Assembly: GCF_048773025.1 (NCBI RefSeq)
Contig: NC_133559.1
Span: 10,508,501 to 10,572,500, forward strand
Origin: Camelus bactrianus
Taxonomy: Eukaryota > Chordata > Mammalia > Artiodactyla > Camelidae
DNA length: 64,000 nt
Reading direction: 5' to 3'
The notes under the pieces were generated by a model. The model saw nothing but the letters and a program-made list of their open reading frames with translations. It did not search any database and had not been told where the DNA came from. Both the position numbers and the translations under genes were made by a program. Below are positions 45,729-56,879 of this stretch, in pieces; within the stretch, counting starts at the first letter, position 1; the number at the start of each line of letters is the position of its first letter.

Positions 45729-46661
45729 ATGAAGACTGCCAACTACACAGAGGTAAGAGAGTTTATTTTCCAAGGCTTCTCAAGCTTCCAAGAACATCAG
45801 CTCACACTCTTTGTGGTGTTTCTCACCCTGTACATTCTAACTCTGGCTGGCAATGTCATCATTGTGACTATTATCCATATTGACCATCATCTCCACACCC
45901 CCATGTACTTCTTTCTAAGTGTCCTCTCCACATCAGAGACTTTCTACTCCCTGGTCATCATCCCACGCATGCTTTCCAGTCTTGTAGGCCTGAGCCAATC
46001 CATTTCCCTGGAGGGCTGTGGGACCCAGCTTTTTTTCTTCCTTGGCTTTGCCATCACCAACTGCCTTCTGTTGGCAGTAATGGGATATGATCGCTATGTG
46101 GCCATCTGCAACCCACTTCGTTACTTAATCATCATGAAGTGGAGGGTCTGTGCCATGCTGGCATCCTCAGTCTGTGCCACAGGGTTCTCACTCTCACTGG
46201 TTCAGGCTGTGGCCATTTTCAGACTGCCCTTTTGTGACTCACTGATTGAGCATATCTTCTGTGATGTTCGACCTGTGTTGGACTTGGCTTGTGCTACCCC
46301 AATCATCAATGATATCCTGACCTTAATTATCAGCCTCTTGGCCATCACAGGCCCTGCCACCTTCCTCTTCATCTCCTATATCCTCATTATTTCTACCATC
46401 CTCAAGATCACCTCAGCTGAGGGCCGGAAGAAGACCTTTGCCACCTGCGCCTCCCACCTCACTGTGGTCATCGTCCACTATGGCTGTGCCTCCATTGCCT
46501 ACTTCAAGCCCAAGTCAGAGAACACCAAAGATCAGGATCAGCTGATCTCAGTGACCTACACTGTTATAACACCTTTACTAAATCCTGTTGTGTACAGTCT
46601 AAGAAACAAAGAAGTCCAGGATGCTCTGCAGAGAGTGGTGGGTAGGAAATTCCTTACCTAA
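45729..46661 (+). CDS. OR10J-family olfactory receptor, intact
   Basis: This single coding exon of 310 residues has normal length for an olfactory receptor. It shows an N-terminal sequon (N5-Y-T), GN42 in helix 1, LHTPMYFFL (55-63), Cys97 for the extracellular disulfide, MGYDRYVAIC (118-127), the long second extracellular loop with FCD, SAEGRKKTFATCASHLTVV before and in helix 6, and PLLNPVVYSLRN (282-293). The start ATG lies 15 bp after a good splice acceptor, as expected for receptors with a spliced 5' UTR. The segments MLSSLVG-SQ and KPKSENT--DQLISVTYTVITPLLNPVVY resemble remembered human OR10J1, but helices 4 and 5 differ enough that one-to-one orthology is not claimed. It should signal through the olfactory G protein at the neuronal cilium; the ligand is unknown. 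Confidence 0.93.
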   Translation: MKTANYTEVREFIFQGFSSFQEHQLTLFVVFLTLYILTLAGNVIIVTIIHIDHHLHTPMYFFLSVLSTSETFYSLVIIPRMLSSLVGLSQSISLEGCGTQLFFFLGFAITNCLLLAVMGYDRYVAICNPLRYLIIMKWRVCAMLASSVCATGFSLSLVQAVAIFRLPFCDSLIEHIFCDVRPVLDLACATPIINDILTLIISLLAITGPATFLFISYILIISTILKITSAEGRKKTFATCASHLTVVIVHYGCASIAYFKPKSENTKDQDQLISVTYTVITPLLNPVVYSLRNKEVQDALQRVVGRKFLT

Positions 46662-47084
46662 GATGAAATCACTACCCAAATAGGTGTGCATGTGAAAGGG
46701 AGCAGGACTCTGTTCCCCTGCTCCCCACCAACCCTGCCTTTTGTTTATAGAAAAGCTGAAGTCTTTCAGGCCTCCCTGAGTCACAGAAGAGCAGGCTCAA
46801 GCAGTTGATTAGGACAAGCCTGCAGGCTTTGGGGGACGGCAATGACTCTGACCACCCATCCCAGTAATTAACTGAGATTATTCTTTCATTTCCCTTTAAA
46901 ACTTTCATGACTGAACAGAATCTTTGGAGATTTTTTTTTTGGGGGGGGGGGTGTTGCTGGGTCCATTAGATTGCAGGCATTCTGATTAAAAGTAACTTTC
47001 CTTTTTGTTACCAAGGCTGTTGCCCCTAGGATCATACCTGTACCCCTCGCTCAAATAGAAACCAATTACTCTTATCTAAGTCTC
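46662..47084. other. Downstream flank of the OR10J gene
   Basis: No AATAAA close to the stop was noted. A T10 run followed by G11 lies at 46931-46951. No other feature is recognised. Confidence 0.4.
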
Positions 47085-48120
47085 AGGGCGCACAGCTGCA
47101 GAGAAGAAACAAGAACTGGTTAGAACCCAGTCCAAGATGGTGGAGGATTTGACTTCCAGTGGACCTTGAGTCTCATTTATCTCATTGTAATGTATTAGTA
47201 TGCTAAATGACACACCAACCAGCACCGTGACTGTTGACGACTGCGACGACAACAATCAGAAAAGTCCATACAAGGACTGAAAAACTCAAACAAGGACTTA
47301 TTGGCTCCAACACACCCAGAAGGAGGCATTGTTACCGAGTCCAAATTTGTTCTGCTCGCTGCACAACAAGTCAATAAATCGGGAGACAAGGTGTTGGAGC
47401 AAGGAATAACAATTTTATTTGGAAAGCCAGCAGACCGAGAGGATGGCAGACTAATGTCCTGGAGAACCATCTTCCCCAAGTCAGATTCAGGCTCCTTAAA
47501 GGGGGAGGGGCTATGCTTGGTTGTTGCAAACTTCTTGGTGTAGGATTTTTTTTATTCTTGGAATCCTTTATTCTTGCAGCTGTCCACATGGGTCACAGAA
47601 CAAATGGTATTTTCTATTCTGCAACTTGTTATCTTTGTATGAATGGAAAAGTGTTAATATTCTTAAAGATCAGAGCCTTGAGAATAGGCTGTCCTGTATA
47701 TTTCAGGCTATAGGGAAAATTCTTTTACAAAAGGTACAGAACCAGCAAGACTAAGGTAGGAAACAGAGCACAGGGTTAAAGCCAAAGGAACAGATTTAAT
47801 ATGGAGTCAGATTTGTTCTTTTCTATTACAGCATGATGGTGGGAGCCTCTCATAAAAGTCCCTGTGGCCTGACCTAGGCCAGAGCTGTCTCTGCTGGCCA
47901 TATTGGCAGCCGTTTCCTGGCTCGAGCACCTTTTTCTCACTCAAACGCTCTTCTTTCTTTGTCCCTGCTCGAGCACTTTCCTTCCTTTTCCCCTCTTGAG
48001 CAATAAAGTGGCTGTTCACTTTGTCCCTCTGCCTCTGCTGTGTGAATTCTTTAACAGCTGGTGGTAAGAACCCACACTTTGGGGGGCTTCCTACCTTAGG
48101 GGTCCCTCCATCTGCTAACA
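47085..48120 (+). mobile_element. Class I type LTR (LTR D), host of a nested LTR
   Basis: The left part (about 47085-47329) shares ccaagatggtggaggatttgacttcc and ctaaatgacacaccaac with LTR C at 9.3 kb. The right part resumes at 47835, carries gagcaataaagtggctg (poly(A) signal near 48003) and ends at tctgctaaca (48120). It is broken by the insertion at 47330-47830. The left edge is approximate. Confidence 0.65.
47330..47830 (-). mobile_element. LTR E family, full-length solo LTR, copy 3, nested in LTR D
   Basis: 501 bp, starting tgttaccgag and ending ttctattaca, so the sense strand begins TG and ends CA. A 4-bp GCAT duplication flanks it exactly (47326-47329 and 47831-47834). It is younger than the LTR it interrupts. 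Confidence 0.88.
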
Positions 48121-48935
48121 CATGTCTTCCAGAAGAAAGCCTTTATAGGTGATGTTACAGAGCCTGGATTTCAAATGACTGGTGAAGTCTCATACATCAG
48201 TCAGGGCCAGGCAAAAATGAAGCTGGGGGCTAGCCTCTTAATAATTGAGTTTCACTTCCTCAACTTCTTTGTTAACATAATTAAAAGAGAAGTCACTCTA
48301 CAGACCTGTAAACAGACACCCATTGGCCTTATTCCAGGAGATAATTACAAGGTCAGAATGTGATCTAGTGTTCATCTCAAGCTTAAATTTAAAGTGACCA
48401 GTCCACTTTGCTGAAGTATAAACCACATTAAAATCACCACTCCACTGAAATCTCTTTTAACATAAATTGGATGCTTGAACAAGTGGTCACCAGAAAAGAT
48501 ATTGTGCAGAAATCTACATGCCTTGTGTTTTAATAAGATAAGCAAAGCAAAAATATAGCTATCTTTTAGTAAGTGGGTTTGGAGTGAGCTAAAATCCTCT
48601 TAGAATATTTTCAAGCATGTGGGACTCCAAAGGAAAGGCAACCAGTGGGTGGGAAGTGAGGGAAAAGGGGAGTTAAGTGGAGAGGACTTCCAGCCACATA
48701 TGATGGACATGGAGCTCACATGACTTGGTCTAATCTTTTTCTTTTTGTGGCTGAAGATAAGCTCATGAAGTCCTTGTGGGGCTTAAAGACGTGTTTCCCT
48801 CATGGACAGGATGCACAGCTGGCTCAGAGGAAGAAAAGACTGACAGCTCAGGGAGCAAACTGCTGAAAGAATGCTATGCTATGCAGATCCAAACTGGAGC
48901 TTCCCTTAATAGGCGAGCAGGAGAAAGTTAAGAGG

Positions 48936-49030
48936 GAAGAACAAATCTGACTCCATGTTAGATCTGTTCCTTTAGCTCAAACCCTGTGCTCTGTTTCCTG
49001 TGCTTAGTCATGCTGGTTCTGACAAAGGGA
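48936..49030 (+). mobile_element. LTR E family, U3 scrap, copy 4
   Basis: aagaacaaatctgactccatgtta, then aaccctgtgctctgtttcc and cttagtcatgctggttctgac match the sense U3 start of the LTR E family, here on the plus strand. Confidence 0.7.
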
Positions 49031-49895
49031 GGGTAGGAGGAGCCAAAAAGAATTCAGAAAAAGTCCTTCAGATGGGTTCCTTTCCTGTCCTTTGTAAGCT
49101 AAGACACAAAGCCAAAGAAAGAGAATGAAATGGAAATATGAAAAAGAGTCAGAATAACACCTTTCTGATAAATTAGGTAATTTCATTAAGTCCTGAAAAC
49201 CTGAAAAAAAAAGTCAACAATAAAGGATTTTGACATGAAAACCTTCATAAAATTAAAGCAACTGAGTTAGAAATGGAATAATAAAAGACTATTATTTCTT
49301 ACCTCAAAAATATAAAAACGAATCAGGATGAACTTTAGACTCAATTTGTGAGACAAAATAGGTGTTCAGTAAAACTATAATGATTAATATTCATAATTAC
49401 TGAGCAAATCAAAGTGACTATACTGACCTGTTTATAAAAAAATACATAAGAAACACATTAGTACGCAGTACTCTCATTGTAAAGTATTTTTGAAATACAG
49501 AAATATCCAAATAAAATATGTAAAGTGATTGTGCATTTTACAGGCTATGTATGCAAGCACATAAAAATCTAACTTGAAAACAGTTCTGCAATTCAGTCTA
49601 CTTTGTAATTCTGAGCTCCCAATCTGCCTGACAGAGAAAAGTCATCTAGTCTTTTTCATGTACACACAGGCAATTTAATTATTAAGTCATTTTATGAATA
49701 AACAATGAAATTCAAGGTTCTGCTCCTCCCTTTTCGTCCCCATTATCCTCTAGGTGAGTCAAGTTCTGGTGAAGGTGAGATAGGCTGGGACCTGTGACCT
49801 GGGATGCTCTGCTACAGCACTTGTACCTGGACAAAGGTCTCATCCATCCAGCAACAACATCCAGAAACCCTAAAGGACTAAAAATAACAGCATAC
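49031..49895. other. Intergenic, A-rich, nothing recognised
   Basis: No gene or repeat boundary could be fixed. Confidence 0.4.
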
Positions 49896-49896
49896 A

Positions 49897-50241
49897 TGTG
49901 CAGCTGGGGCTAATTACGAGCAACAAGATACAAAAAGAGCAAAACCCAACTGCTACTTCTGAGGTGCCAGGAGCAAAAGTGGGGACTGTGTATGACCCTT
50001 GCCCACAGCACCCCCAAGTGGGTGGGCAGACCACTTAAGCCACCCCTCCTGCCCGACCCTCACCCCATTTAAGGGACCAGCTTATCCCCGCTCCCTGGGA
50101 GTGAGCAAAGGAACCTGTTACTTGCTTTCACTCCCTTGTGCTGCTGCAACATGAGTCCCAGTAAAGCCTTGCCTGAATTTCTTGTCTGGCCTCTCATCAA
50201 TTTCTATTGATTAAAGAGGCCAAGAGCCCGGGTGGGGAACA
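49897..50241 (+). mobile_element. Solo LTR, class I or ERVL type (LTR F)
   Basis: Reads aagagcaaaacccaactgctac, ccatttaagggaccagcttatcccc, gcaaaggaacctgttacttgctttcactccc, a cccagtaaagccttgcctgaatttcttg poly(A) region and an end ggtggggaaca. This matches a remembered mammalian LTR. The left edge is approximate. Confidence 0.65.
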
Positions 50242-51125
50242 AAGGCTTCTAGTTTTCTTAGCAAGGAGGAAGAGGAACCTGATCCATGGTCATTTCCACC
50301 TGCCCATGTTGGAGTCTCTGTAGATACCTGACCCCTGTGGTCATCCTTGTTGGTATCTATTGAGATGACTGTGGTCTGGTCATGTTCTTTAACCAATGTG
50401 GTTCCTGAGTTTCATCTTCCTTGTGACTACTCTAGGTCAGCTGGCCCCCTCTCAACCACTTCCTGAGGACACTTAGACCTTTAGCTGCACCCTTGACCCT
50501 ATAACGGAGTAGACAGGACAGAGAGAGGTGTCACCAAGACACCCGCTTAGATGTATCACTCACCCATTCCTGCTCTACCAGGACTGAGGCCTTTTCTCAG
50601 AGGCTGGGAAGTGAGGGACATATCCCTTCTGTTGTACCAGATGTCTCCCTCCCTTCTTTACAGCAGGGCAAGCCTGGTACACCTACTGGTAGGTGGACGA
50701 GTGGGCCTTTCTCAATATCCAACTCACTCCAGTGTTATTTTCTCCACAAAGCCGGGCACCTTTATTTTATTTTGGCAGCAAAACCTAAATTCTTCCTAAC
50801 TCTGTAGTAGTTTACATTACACATTTCACATACGAAGTACTTTCAGTGCTTAGGCTTTTGATATTCAAAATCATTCTTTGTAAACTAAAAGAAGCTTTCC
50901 TCTCTAGGAAAGTTTGCTGTAGTTAAAAACTATTTCAGCTTTTAAGACAAATGTTTTAGTTATGAGTTAAAAAAAATCTTTTTGAATTTCAATTGACTTC
51001 TTTATTTTTTTCCAGATTCTTTTGGGTTTACCCTTCCCTGGGGCAAATGAAAGTCTTTGGAAACTATGTGAAATATGGAAATAATGTACAGTTTTTATCC
51101 TGCTGCATTTATATATTTATTTAAT
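50242..51125. other. Intergenic, nothing recognised
   Basis: No gene or clear repeat. Confidence 0.4.
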
Positions 51126-51129
51126 GTGT

Positions 51130-51490
51130 CAACAACATTAATTATCATAGTTTTTTAAAAAATGTTTTTTATCTAGTAGAGATAGTTGCCTGCCATTATT
51201 CTTCTTTAGAATATTTTTGGGTGTTTTGCTTGTTTAAATTTTTCATATACATTTTAGAAGCAGCTTGCTTAACTTACACCCCTCCCCAATACACACACAT
51301 ACTCAACACAGTTACACACATATAAGCAAATCAAACTCTGGTATTATTTTACTGGAATTCTATTATTAATTTATGAAAAACCGACATTTTAATGATCTTG
51401 AGTCTCTGTATTAAAAAACATAGTGTTATATTTTCCATTGGTTTAAGTCTCTTTGTTTTTGCTTTGTTTTTTTTACATTTCTTATTAATC
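51130..51490 (-). mobile_element. Old L1 scrap, antisense
   Basis: atacattttagaagcagcttgc and gacattttaatgatcttgagtctc resemble reverse L1 ORF2. It is separate from the next element. Confidence 0.5.
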
Positions 51491-51499
51491 TACCACAAT

Positions 51500-52960
51500 A
51501 AGCCTACTTACAATGCCATCATACAAAGATATACGTACTTATTTTCATACTTGTGACTCATTTATTTTGCAACTGGAAGTATGTACCTCAATCTCCCTCA
51601 CCTGTTTCTTTCCTCCTCCCATCCCCCTCTCCTCTGGCAACCACCTGTTTGTTCTCTATGACTCTGTTTCTGTATTATGTTTGTTCATTTGTTTTGCTTT
51701 CTAGATTCCATACACAAGTGAAATTATATAGTATGTGTCTAGCTTCTTTCACTTAGCATAATACCCTCTAAGTCTATCCATGTTGTCACAAATGGCAAGA
51801 TTTCATTCTTTTTATGGCTGAGTACTATTCCATTGTATATATTGACCACATCTCCTTTAATCATTCATATATTGATGAGTATTTGGGTTGCTTCTATTTC
51901 TTGGCTGTTGTAAATAATGCTGCAGAGAACATTGAAGTGCATGTATCTTTTCTATGAGTGTTTATTTTCTTCAAATAAATACCCAGGGGTGGAATTTCTG
52001 GGTCAAATGGAAGTCCTATTTTTAATCTTTTGAGGAGTCTCCATACTCTTCCATAGTGGCTGCACCAATTTACATTTCAACCAACAGTGCAGGAGGGTTC
52101 CCTTTTCTCCACATCCTTGCCAACACTTGTTATTTGTCTTTTTGATAATAGCCATTCTGACAGGTGTGAGATAACGTCTCATTGTGGTTTTGATTTTCAC
52201 TTCCCTGATGATTAGTGATGCTGAGCATCTTTTCATGTGCCTGTTAGCCATTTGTATGTCTTCTTTGGGAAAATGTCTACACAGACCTTTTGCCCATTTT
52301 TAAATTCGGTTGCTTGGTTTTTTATTTTGATTTGTATGAGCTCTTTATATATTTTGGGTATTAACCCTGTATTGGATATATCACTTGTAAATATCTTCTC
52401 CCATACAGTAGGTGGCCTTTTCTTTTTGTTAATGGTTTCCTTTACTGTGCAAAGCTGTTTAGTTTGATGTACTCTCATTTGTTTATTTTTGCTTTTGCTG
52501 CCCTTGCCTGAGAAGACATATCCAAAAAAATAATACTAAGACCAATGCCAAAGGGCTTACTGCCTATGTTTTCTTCTAGAAGTTTTATGGTTTCAGTTCT
52601 TATATTTAAGTCTTTAAATCATTTTCAATTTATTTTATGCATGGTATGAGGGAGTAGTCCAGTTTGATTCGTTTGCATGTGGCTGTCCTGTTTTCCTAAA
52701 ACCATTTACTGAAGTGGCTGTCTTTTTCCCATTGTATATCCTTGTCTTGTTTGTTGTAGATTAACTGCCTATATAAGTGTGGGTTCATTTCTGGAGTCTC
52801 TATTCTGATCCATAAATCTGTATGTCTGTTGGTGCCAGTACTATACTGTTTTGATTACTGTAGCTTTGTAATATGATTTGAAATCACGGAGTGTGATACC
52901 TCCAGCTTTATTCTTCTTTCTTGAGACTGTCTTAGCTATTTGGAGCCTTTTGTGTTTCCA
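51500..52960 (-). mobile_element. L1 ORF2 C-terminus and 3' UTR, antisense
   Basis: The reverse strand encodes recognisable ORF2 pieces: KETINKKKRPPTVWEKIFTSDISNTGLIPKIYKEL (within 52233-52478) and [35 protein letters not shown] with the [11 protein letters not shown] zinc-knuckle-like end (52003-52251). The two pieces are in different frames, so the copy is dead. The plus strand shows the familiar ttttatggctgagtactattccattgtat. Confidence 0.9.
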
Positions 52961-52974
52961 CATTTTATATTATT

Positions 52975-53480
52975 CCTTTCAAGTCAGTTCTCTACATAAC
53001 AGCCAAAGTTGTCTTTGAGAGATAAAAATTAGATCATGCTCTTCCCCTAATTAAAAATATCCAATGAATTTCCATTGTACTTGGAATAAAATTCACTTCT
53101 GTCATGATGATCTATAACGCCCTACCTGACCTTGTCACTCCATGCCATCAAGAATGACCTCACCTCTTACGTCTAACCTTGACCTCACCTCTTACGTCTA
53201 ACCTCTTACCTATTAATCCAGTGACTATCAACATAGATTTATTCCCACTTAGGGACTTTATAATTGCTATTCCTTCAGTCTAGAAGGCTCTGTTTTTCCA
53301 GATTCTTATTCATTCATGTATGCCTGTTCAGCCTCCATCATTCAAGCCTCAACTGAAATGAGAATTAATACTTAGGAATTCCCTGACCACTTCAGCTGAC
53401 CACTTCAGCTACATTAACGCCCACCAATGCCATTCTCCATTAGGTGTTTTATGGTTTTTATAGCACTTATCACTATCTGA
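52975..53480 (+). mobile_element. Ancient L2 3' portion, plus strand
   Basis: acataacagccaaagttgtc, cttggaataaaattcac, taacgccctacctgacc and ttttatagcacttatcactatctg run in L2 order. A short internal tandem duplication (cctcacctcttacgtctaacc) is present near 53160-53205. Confidence 0.75.
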
Positions 53481-53544
53481 AACAAAAAAATAAGGAAAAG
53501 TTGAAAATAAGGAAAAGTTGAAAATAAGGAATGGAAAACTGTAT

Positions 53545-54560
53545 ACCAGGCAAAATACTAAACAGAAGAAAGCATAAAGCACTTAAAAACAAACAAGCAG
53601 TGAGCAAAACAAAGTTCCTGTTGTCATGGAACTTACATTCAAAGAGGAACATAGACAATTTTTAAAAAGTATATGTGTAATATATAATGTTATTTTGGGA
53701 AGTGATAAGTGTTTGGAGAAAAATCAAAAGGAAAGACGGACAAAAGGACAGTCGTTTCTGGCAGCAGAAAACAGTGGCTCATTTTGGGTTGGGTGGTCAG
53801 GAAAGGTAATGCTTGAGCATAAGAATGAATGAAGTGAAGAAGTGAGTGAGCCACACAGGGGGAAGAGTGTTCCAGGCTAAGACAGATCAAGGGAACAGTC
53901 CTGAGGAGGGGTTCACCTTGGCATGCTGAGGAACAACAAACAGGCCAGTGTGGCTGGAAAGTAATGACCAAGGTGACTGAGGGGAGCACTGAGGGGAAAT
54001 CATGGTCTTTGAATTTTATCTGGAGAGGAATGAAACGTCATTGTGCAGACATCTGAGCAAAGGGGCTACCTAATTTATACATTAAGATCTTTACTCTGGC
54101 TGCTACTGCATGGAAAAGCAATCCCAGAGCCAAAGGAGATACAGGAAGAAACCAGTCAGGACCTTGCTGCTGTGGTCCAAGTTAGAAGTGACGGCAGCTT
54201 GAAACAAGTGCACATCTGAGTGAAAAGCTGACCTGTTCAGTTGGGGACATGTTCCATCTGAGATGTTAAGGAGACACTCAAGTAGAGATAATGATATAAC
54301 TGTGGAACATACAACTTTGGATTTTGGAAAGGAATATGGACTGGAGACATAAATATGGAAATTGTTTAAAGCCAGAAGAGGAAGTGATCACTAGGTTGCA
54401 AACACAGAAGTGGTTTCTGGCTGAAACTTGAGGTATTTTCCAACATTGTAAGATTGAGGAGAAAAGAGAAAAGATTCTGAGAGGCAAAAAAAAAATTAAA
54501 AAATAAAAAAGAAGAAGTGAAAAGTATGAAAACTAAAAGAGGGTGTGTCCTTGAAGCCAC
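53545..54560 (-). mobile_element. Ancient L2 3' portion, minus strand
   Basis: The G/A-rich plus strand is L2 reversed: ggaagtgataagtgtttgg, gggtggtcaggaaaggtaatgc, ggaagagtgttccaggc, ggccagtgtggctgg, actctggctgctactgc and gagatgttaaggagacactcaag. Confidence 0.75.
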
Positions 54561-54699
54561 ATACAAACAGGTTTCCAAGAAAGAGAATTTATCTATTGAG
54601 TCCGATGCTATCAGTATGCCAAGTATGATGAGTTAGAACTGACTGTTAGATTTGGCAATACGGGGTGTTTAGTCTCATTGAAATACTGTACTGCATATT

Positions 54700-54895
54700 T
54701 GAAAACTGCTAAGAAATTAAATCTTAAAAGTTCTCATGACAAGAAATAAATAATATGTAACTACGTATGGTGATGGATTTTAATAAGACTTACTGTGAGG
54801 ATCATTTCACAATATATACAAATACCAAATAATTACATTGTATACCTGAAACTAATATGATGTTACATGTTAATTACACCTCAATTAAAAATAAA
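54700..54895 (+). mobile_element. L1 3' UTR end
   Basis: tgaggatcatttcacaatatatacaaatacc and acctgaaactaatatgatgttacatg, ending in an ATAAAAATAAAA-like tail, match a laurasiatherian L1 end. Confidence 0.65.
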
Positions 54896-55099
54896 AGTGC
54901 TCAAAGAATAGTGGAGACATATCAAAAGAACAAAAAGCCAGACCAATGTAGTTCCCACTGGCCAATCCTAGGGTGATTTGAGTATCAACATAAATAGTGT
55001 TCGTAGTATCTAACATTATCTCATAACATCTACAGTACCTAAATCTAGTAGTAGGTAAATAATGTCTCTTCCTTACAGAATAACAATCTATAGGAAGAA

Positions 55100-56090
55100 T
55101 GATGGAGTTAGAATGGATCCTAAAATGAGAAGATGAAAGTTTGATGAAGAACAGAATCTTAACTCAATGTATTACCCTACAAATTACACACATAAAAAGG
55201 AAAAATAATAATTTTACAGTGGATAAATCTGGTGGACACCACCTTAAACAAGTAAACATCACTAATATTGAAACAAACTGACATCATGTGGTTCCTGGTA
55301 TGAGTCATTGAGAATGATAGTCATTTTTGTGATATTCTTGCTAAAAATTCAAAATTTAAATCTAGTCATGAAGGATATTAAATCAAACCAAGTCAAAGAA
55401 GGAAGAGAAAGAACTGAAAAAGAATTGAAGATGAATGTAAGGGGGAAATGATGCACTCTTAAAATAAACCCAAACTAAGAGCCATTCCATAAAACATCTG
55501 GTCTACAGCTTTCAAAAGTATCATCGTCGAGAAAGACAAAGAAAAGTAAGGTACTGTTTTAGATCAAAAGGCAACAGATAAACAGAAAAACAAAAATGCA
55601 ATGGGTAATCTTGAATTGGATCTTAAACTGCAAAAAAATTTTTAGCTAAAAAGGCCATTATGAGATAATAGGGTAATTTAAATATAATTTGTGGATTAGG
55701 TAATAGTATTGTCATATTTGATACTAATAATATATGTATATGTGTATCTATTACATACACGTATACACTGATTTTTAATAACTATACTGTGGTTTACATA
55801 AGAGAATGCTCCTCTTCTTAGGGAATACACTGAAATATTTAGGAGTAGAGAGACACTGGTTTCAACTTACTGTCAAGTGACTTGCAAAAAATTACATATT
55901 TATAGATAGATAATAGATGAATGAGAGAGAAAATGATAAAACAGCTGGACAAAATGTAAATAACTAGAGTATCTGGACAAAAGATGTTTAGGAGTTTTCG
56001 CAGTACTCTTGCTACTTTTCTGTAAGTCTGAAATTGTATCTTTAAAAAGTTTCAAAAAACTAAAAAAAAAAGTGAAAAAATTATTAAAAC
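55100..56090 (+). mobile_element. Ancient L1M 3' UTR
   Basis: aatcttgaattggatcttaaac, attaggtaatagtattgtcat, acataagagaatgctcctcttcttagggaatacactgaaatatttagg and actcttgctacttttctgtaagtctgaaattgtatc follow a known L1M tail. Confidence 0.6.
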
Positions 56091-56104
56091 TTTTTAAAAG
56101 ATAT

Positions 56105-56700
56105 TTGTGCAGGAAAGGGGTAAGTCAGCAGGCCTAGGCTACACATTCCCAAGAAAGGCTTGTCTTCAGGACTGGCCCTGGGCCAGCTCACAGGAGATGA
56201 GCTCTGAGCTCTTCAATTACTCTGCTTGGTAAGTGCCGGTATATGTCAGAGGCCTTGAACCATGTGGTGTTTGATCAGATCATTTATGCTAACAATGTGA
56301 TTTATGGTGAACACCTGTTTTTCCTCTGAAGTGCTGGAGTCTGAGTACCTGAGGTCAACCATGCAAGGTGTTATGTGCCTAAGGTGACTGACTTCTAATA
56401 AAAAGCTGGACAGTGAGGCTCAGGTGAGTTTCCCTGGTTGACAACACTTTGCACCTGTTGTCACTCTGCCTGGTTGCTGGGAAAATTACCCGTGTCCACA
56501 TGACTCCACTGGAGGAGGACACCTGGAAGTTTTCTGCTGAGCTTCTCCTGGACTTTTCCCCATGCACCCTTTTCCTTTGTTGGTTTTAATCTTTATCCTT
56601 TTGCCGTAATAAACCATAACCATGACTGTAACAGTTTTTCTATATCCTGTGAATCTTTCTAAGGGAATCATCTAGCTTGACAGTGATCCTGAGAGCACCC
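56105..56700 (+). mobile_element. ERVL-type LTR remnant
   Basis: The end region ttttgccgtaataaaccataaccatgactgtaacag with gtgaatctttctaagggaatcatc resembles ERVL LTRs of the LTR16/MLT2 kind. The upstream part is diverged and no internal sequence is seen. Confidence 0.5.
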
Positions 56701-56879
56701 AACAAAAATTAAAGACATTTAAATAAATGGAGAGATAGCTTATATCAACTCATCCCTAGTGATCTTTTAATTTAACACAAAGCCAAAAGCTGACCTAAAA
56801 TATGTGCGGAAAAGCAAAGATCCAGCTACATAAAAATAAAAGGTAAGAGGAGTTTATCTCCCTGATAACTAAGATTTAT

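Noticed and set aside
52003-52478. Two short minus-strand coding genes
   Set aside because: Both are pieces of L1 ORF2 in different frames.
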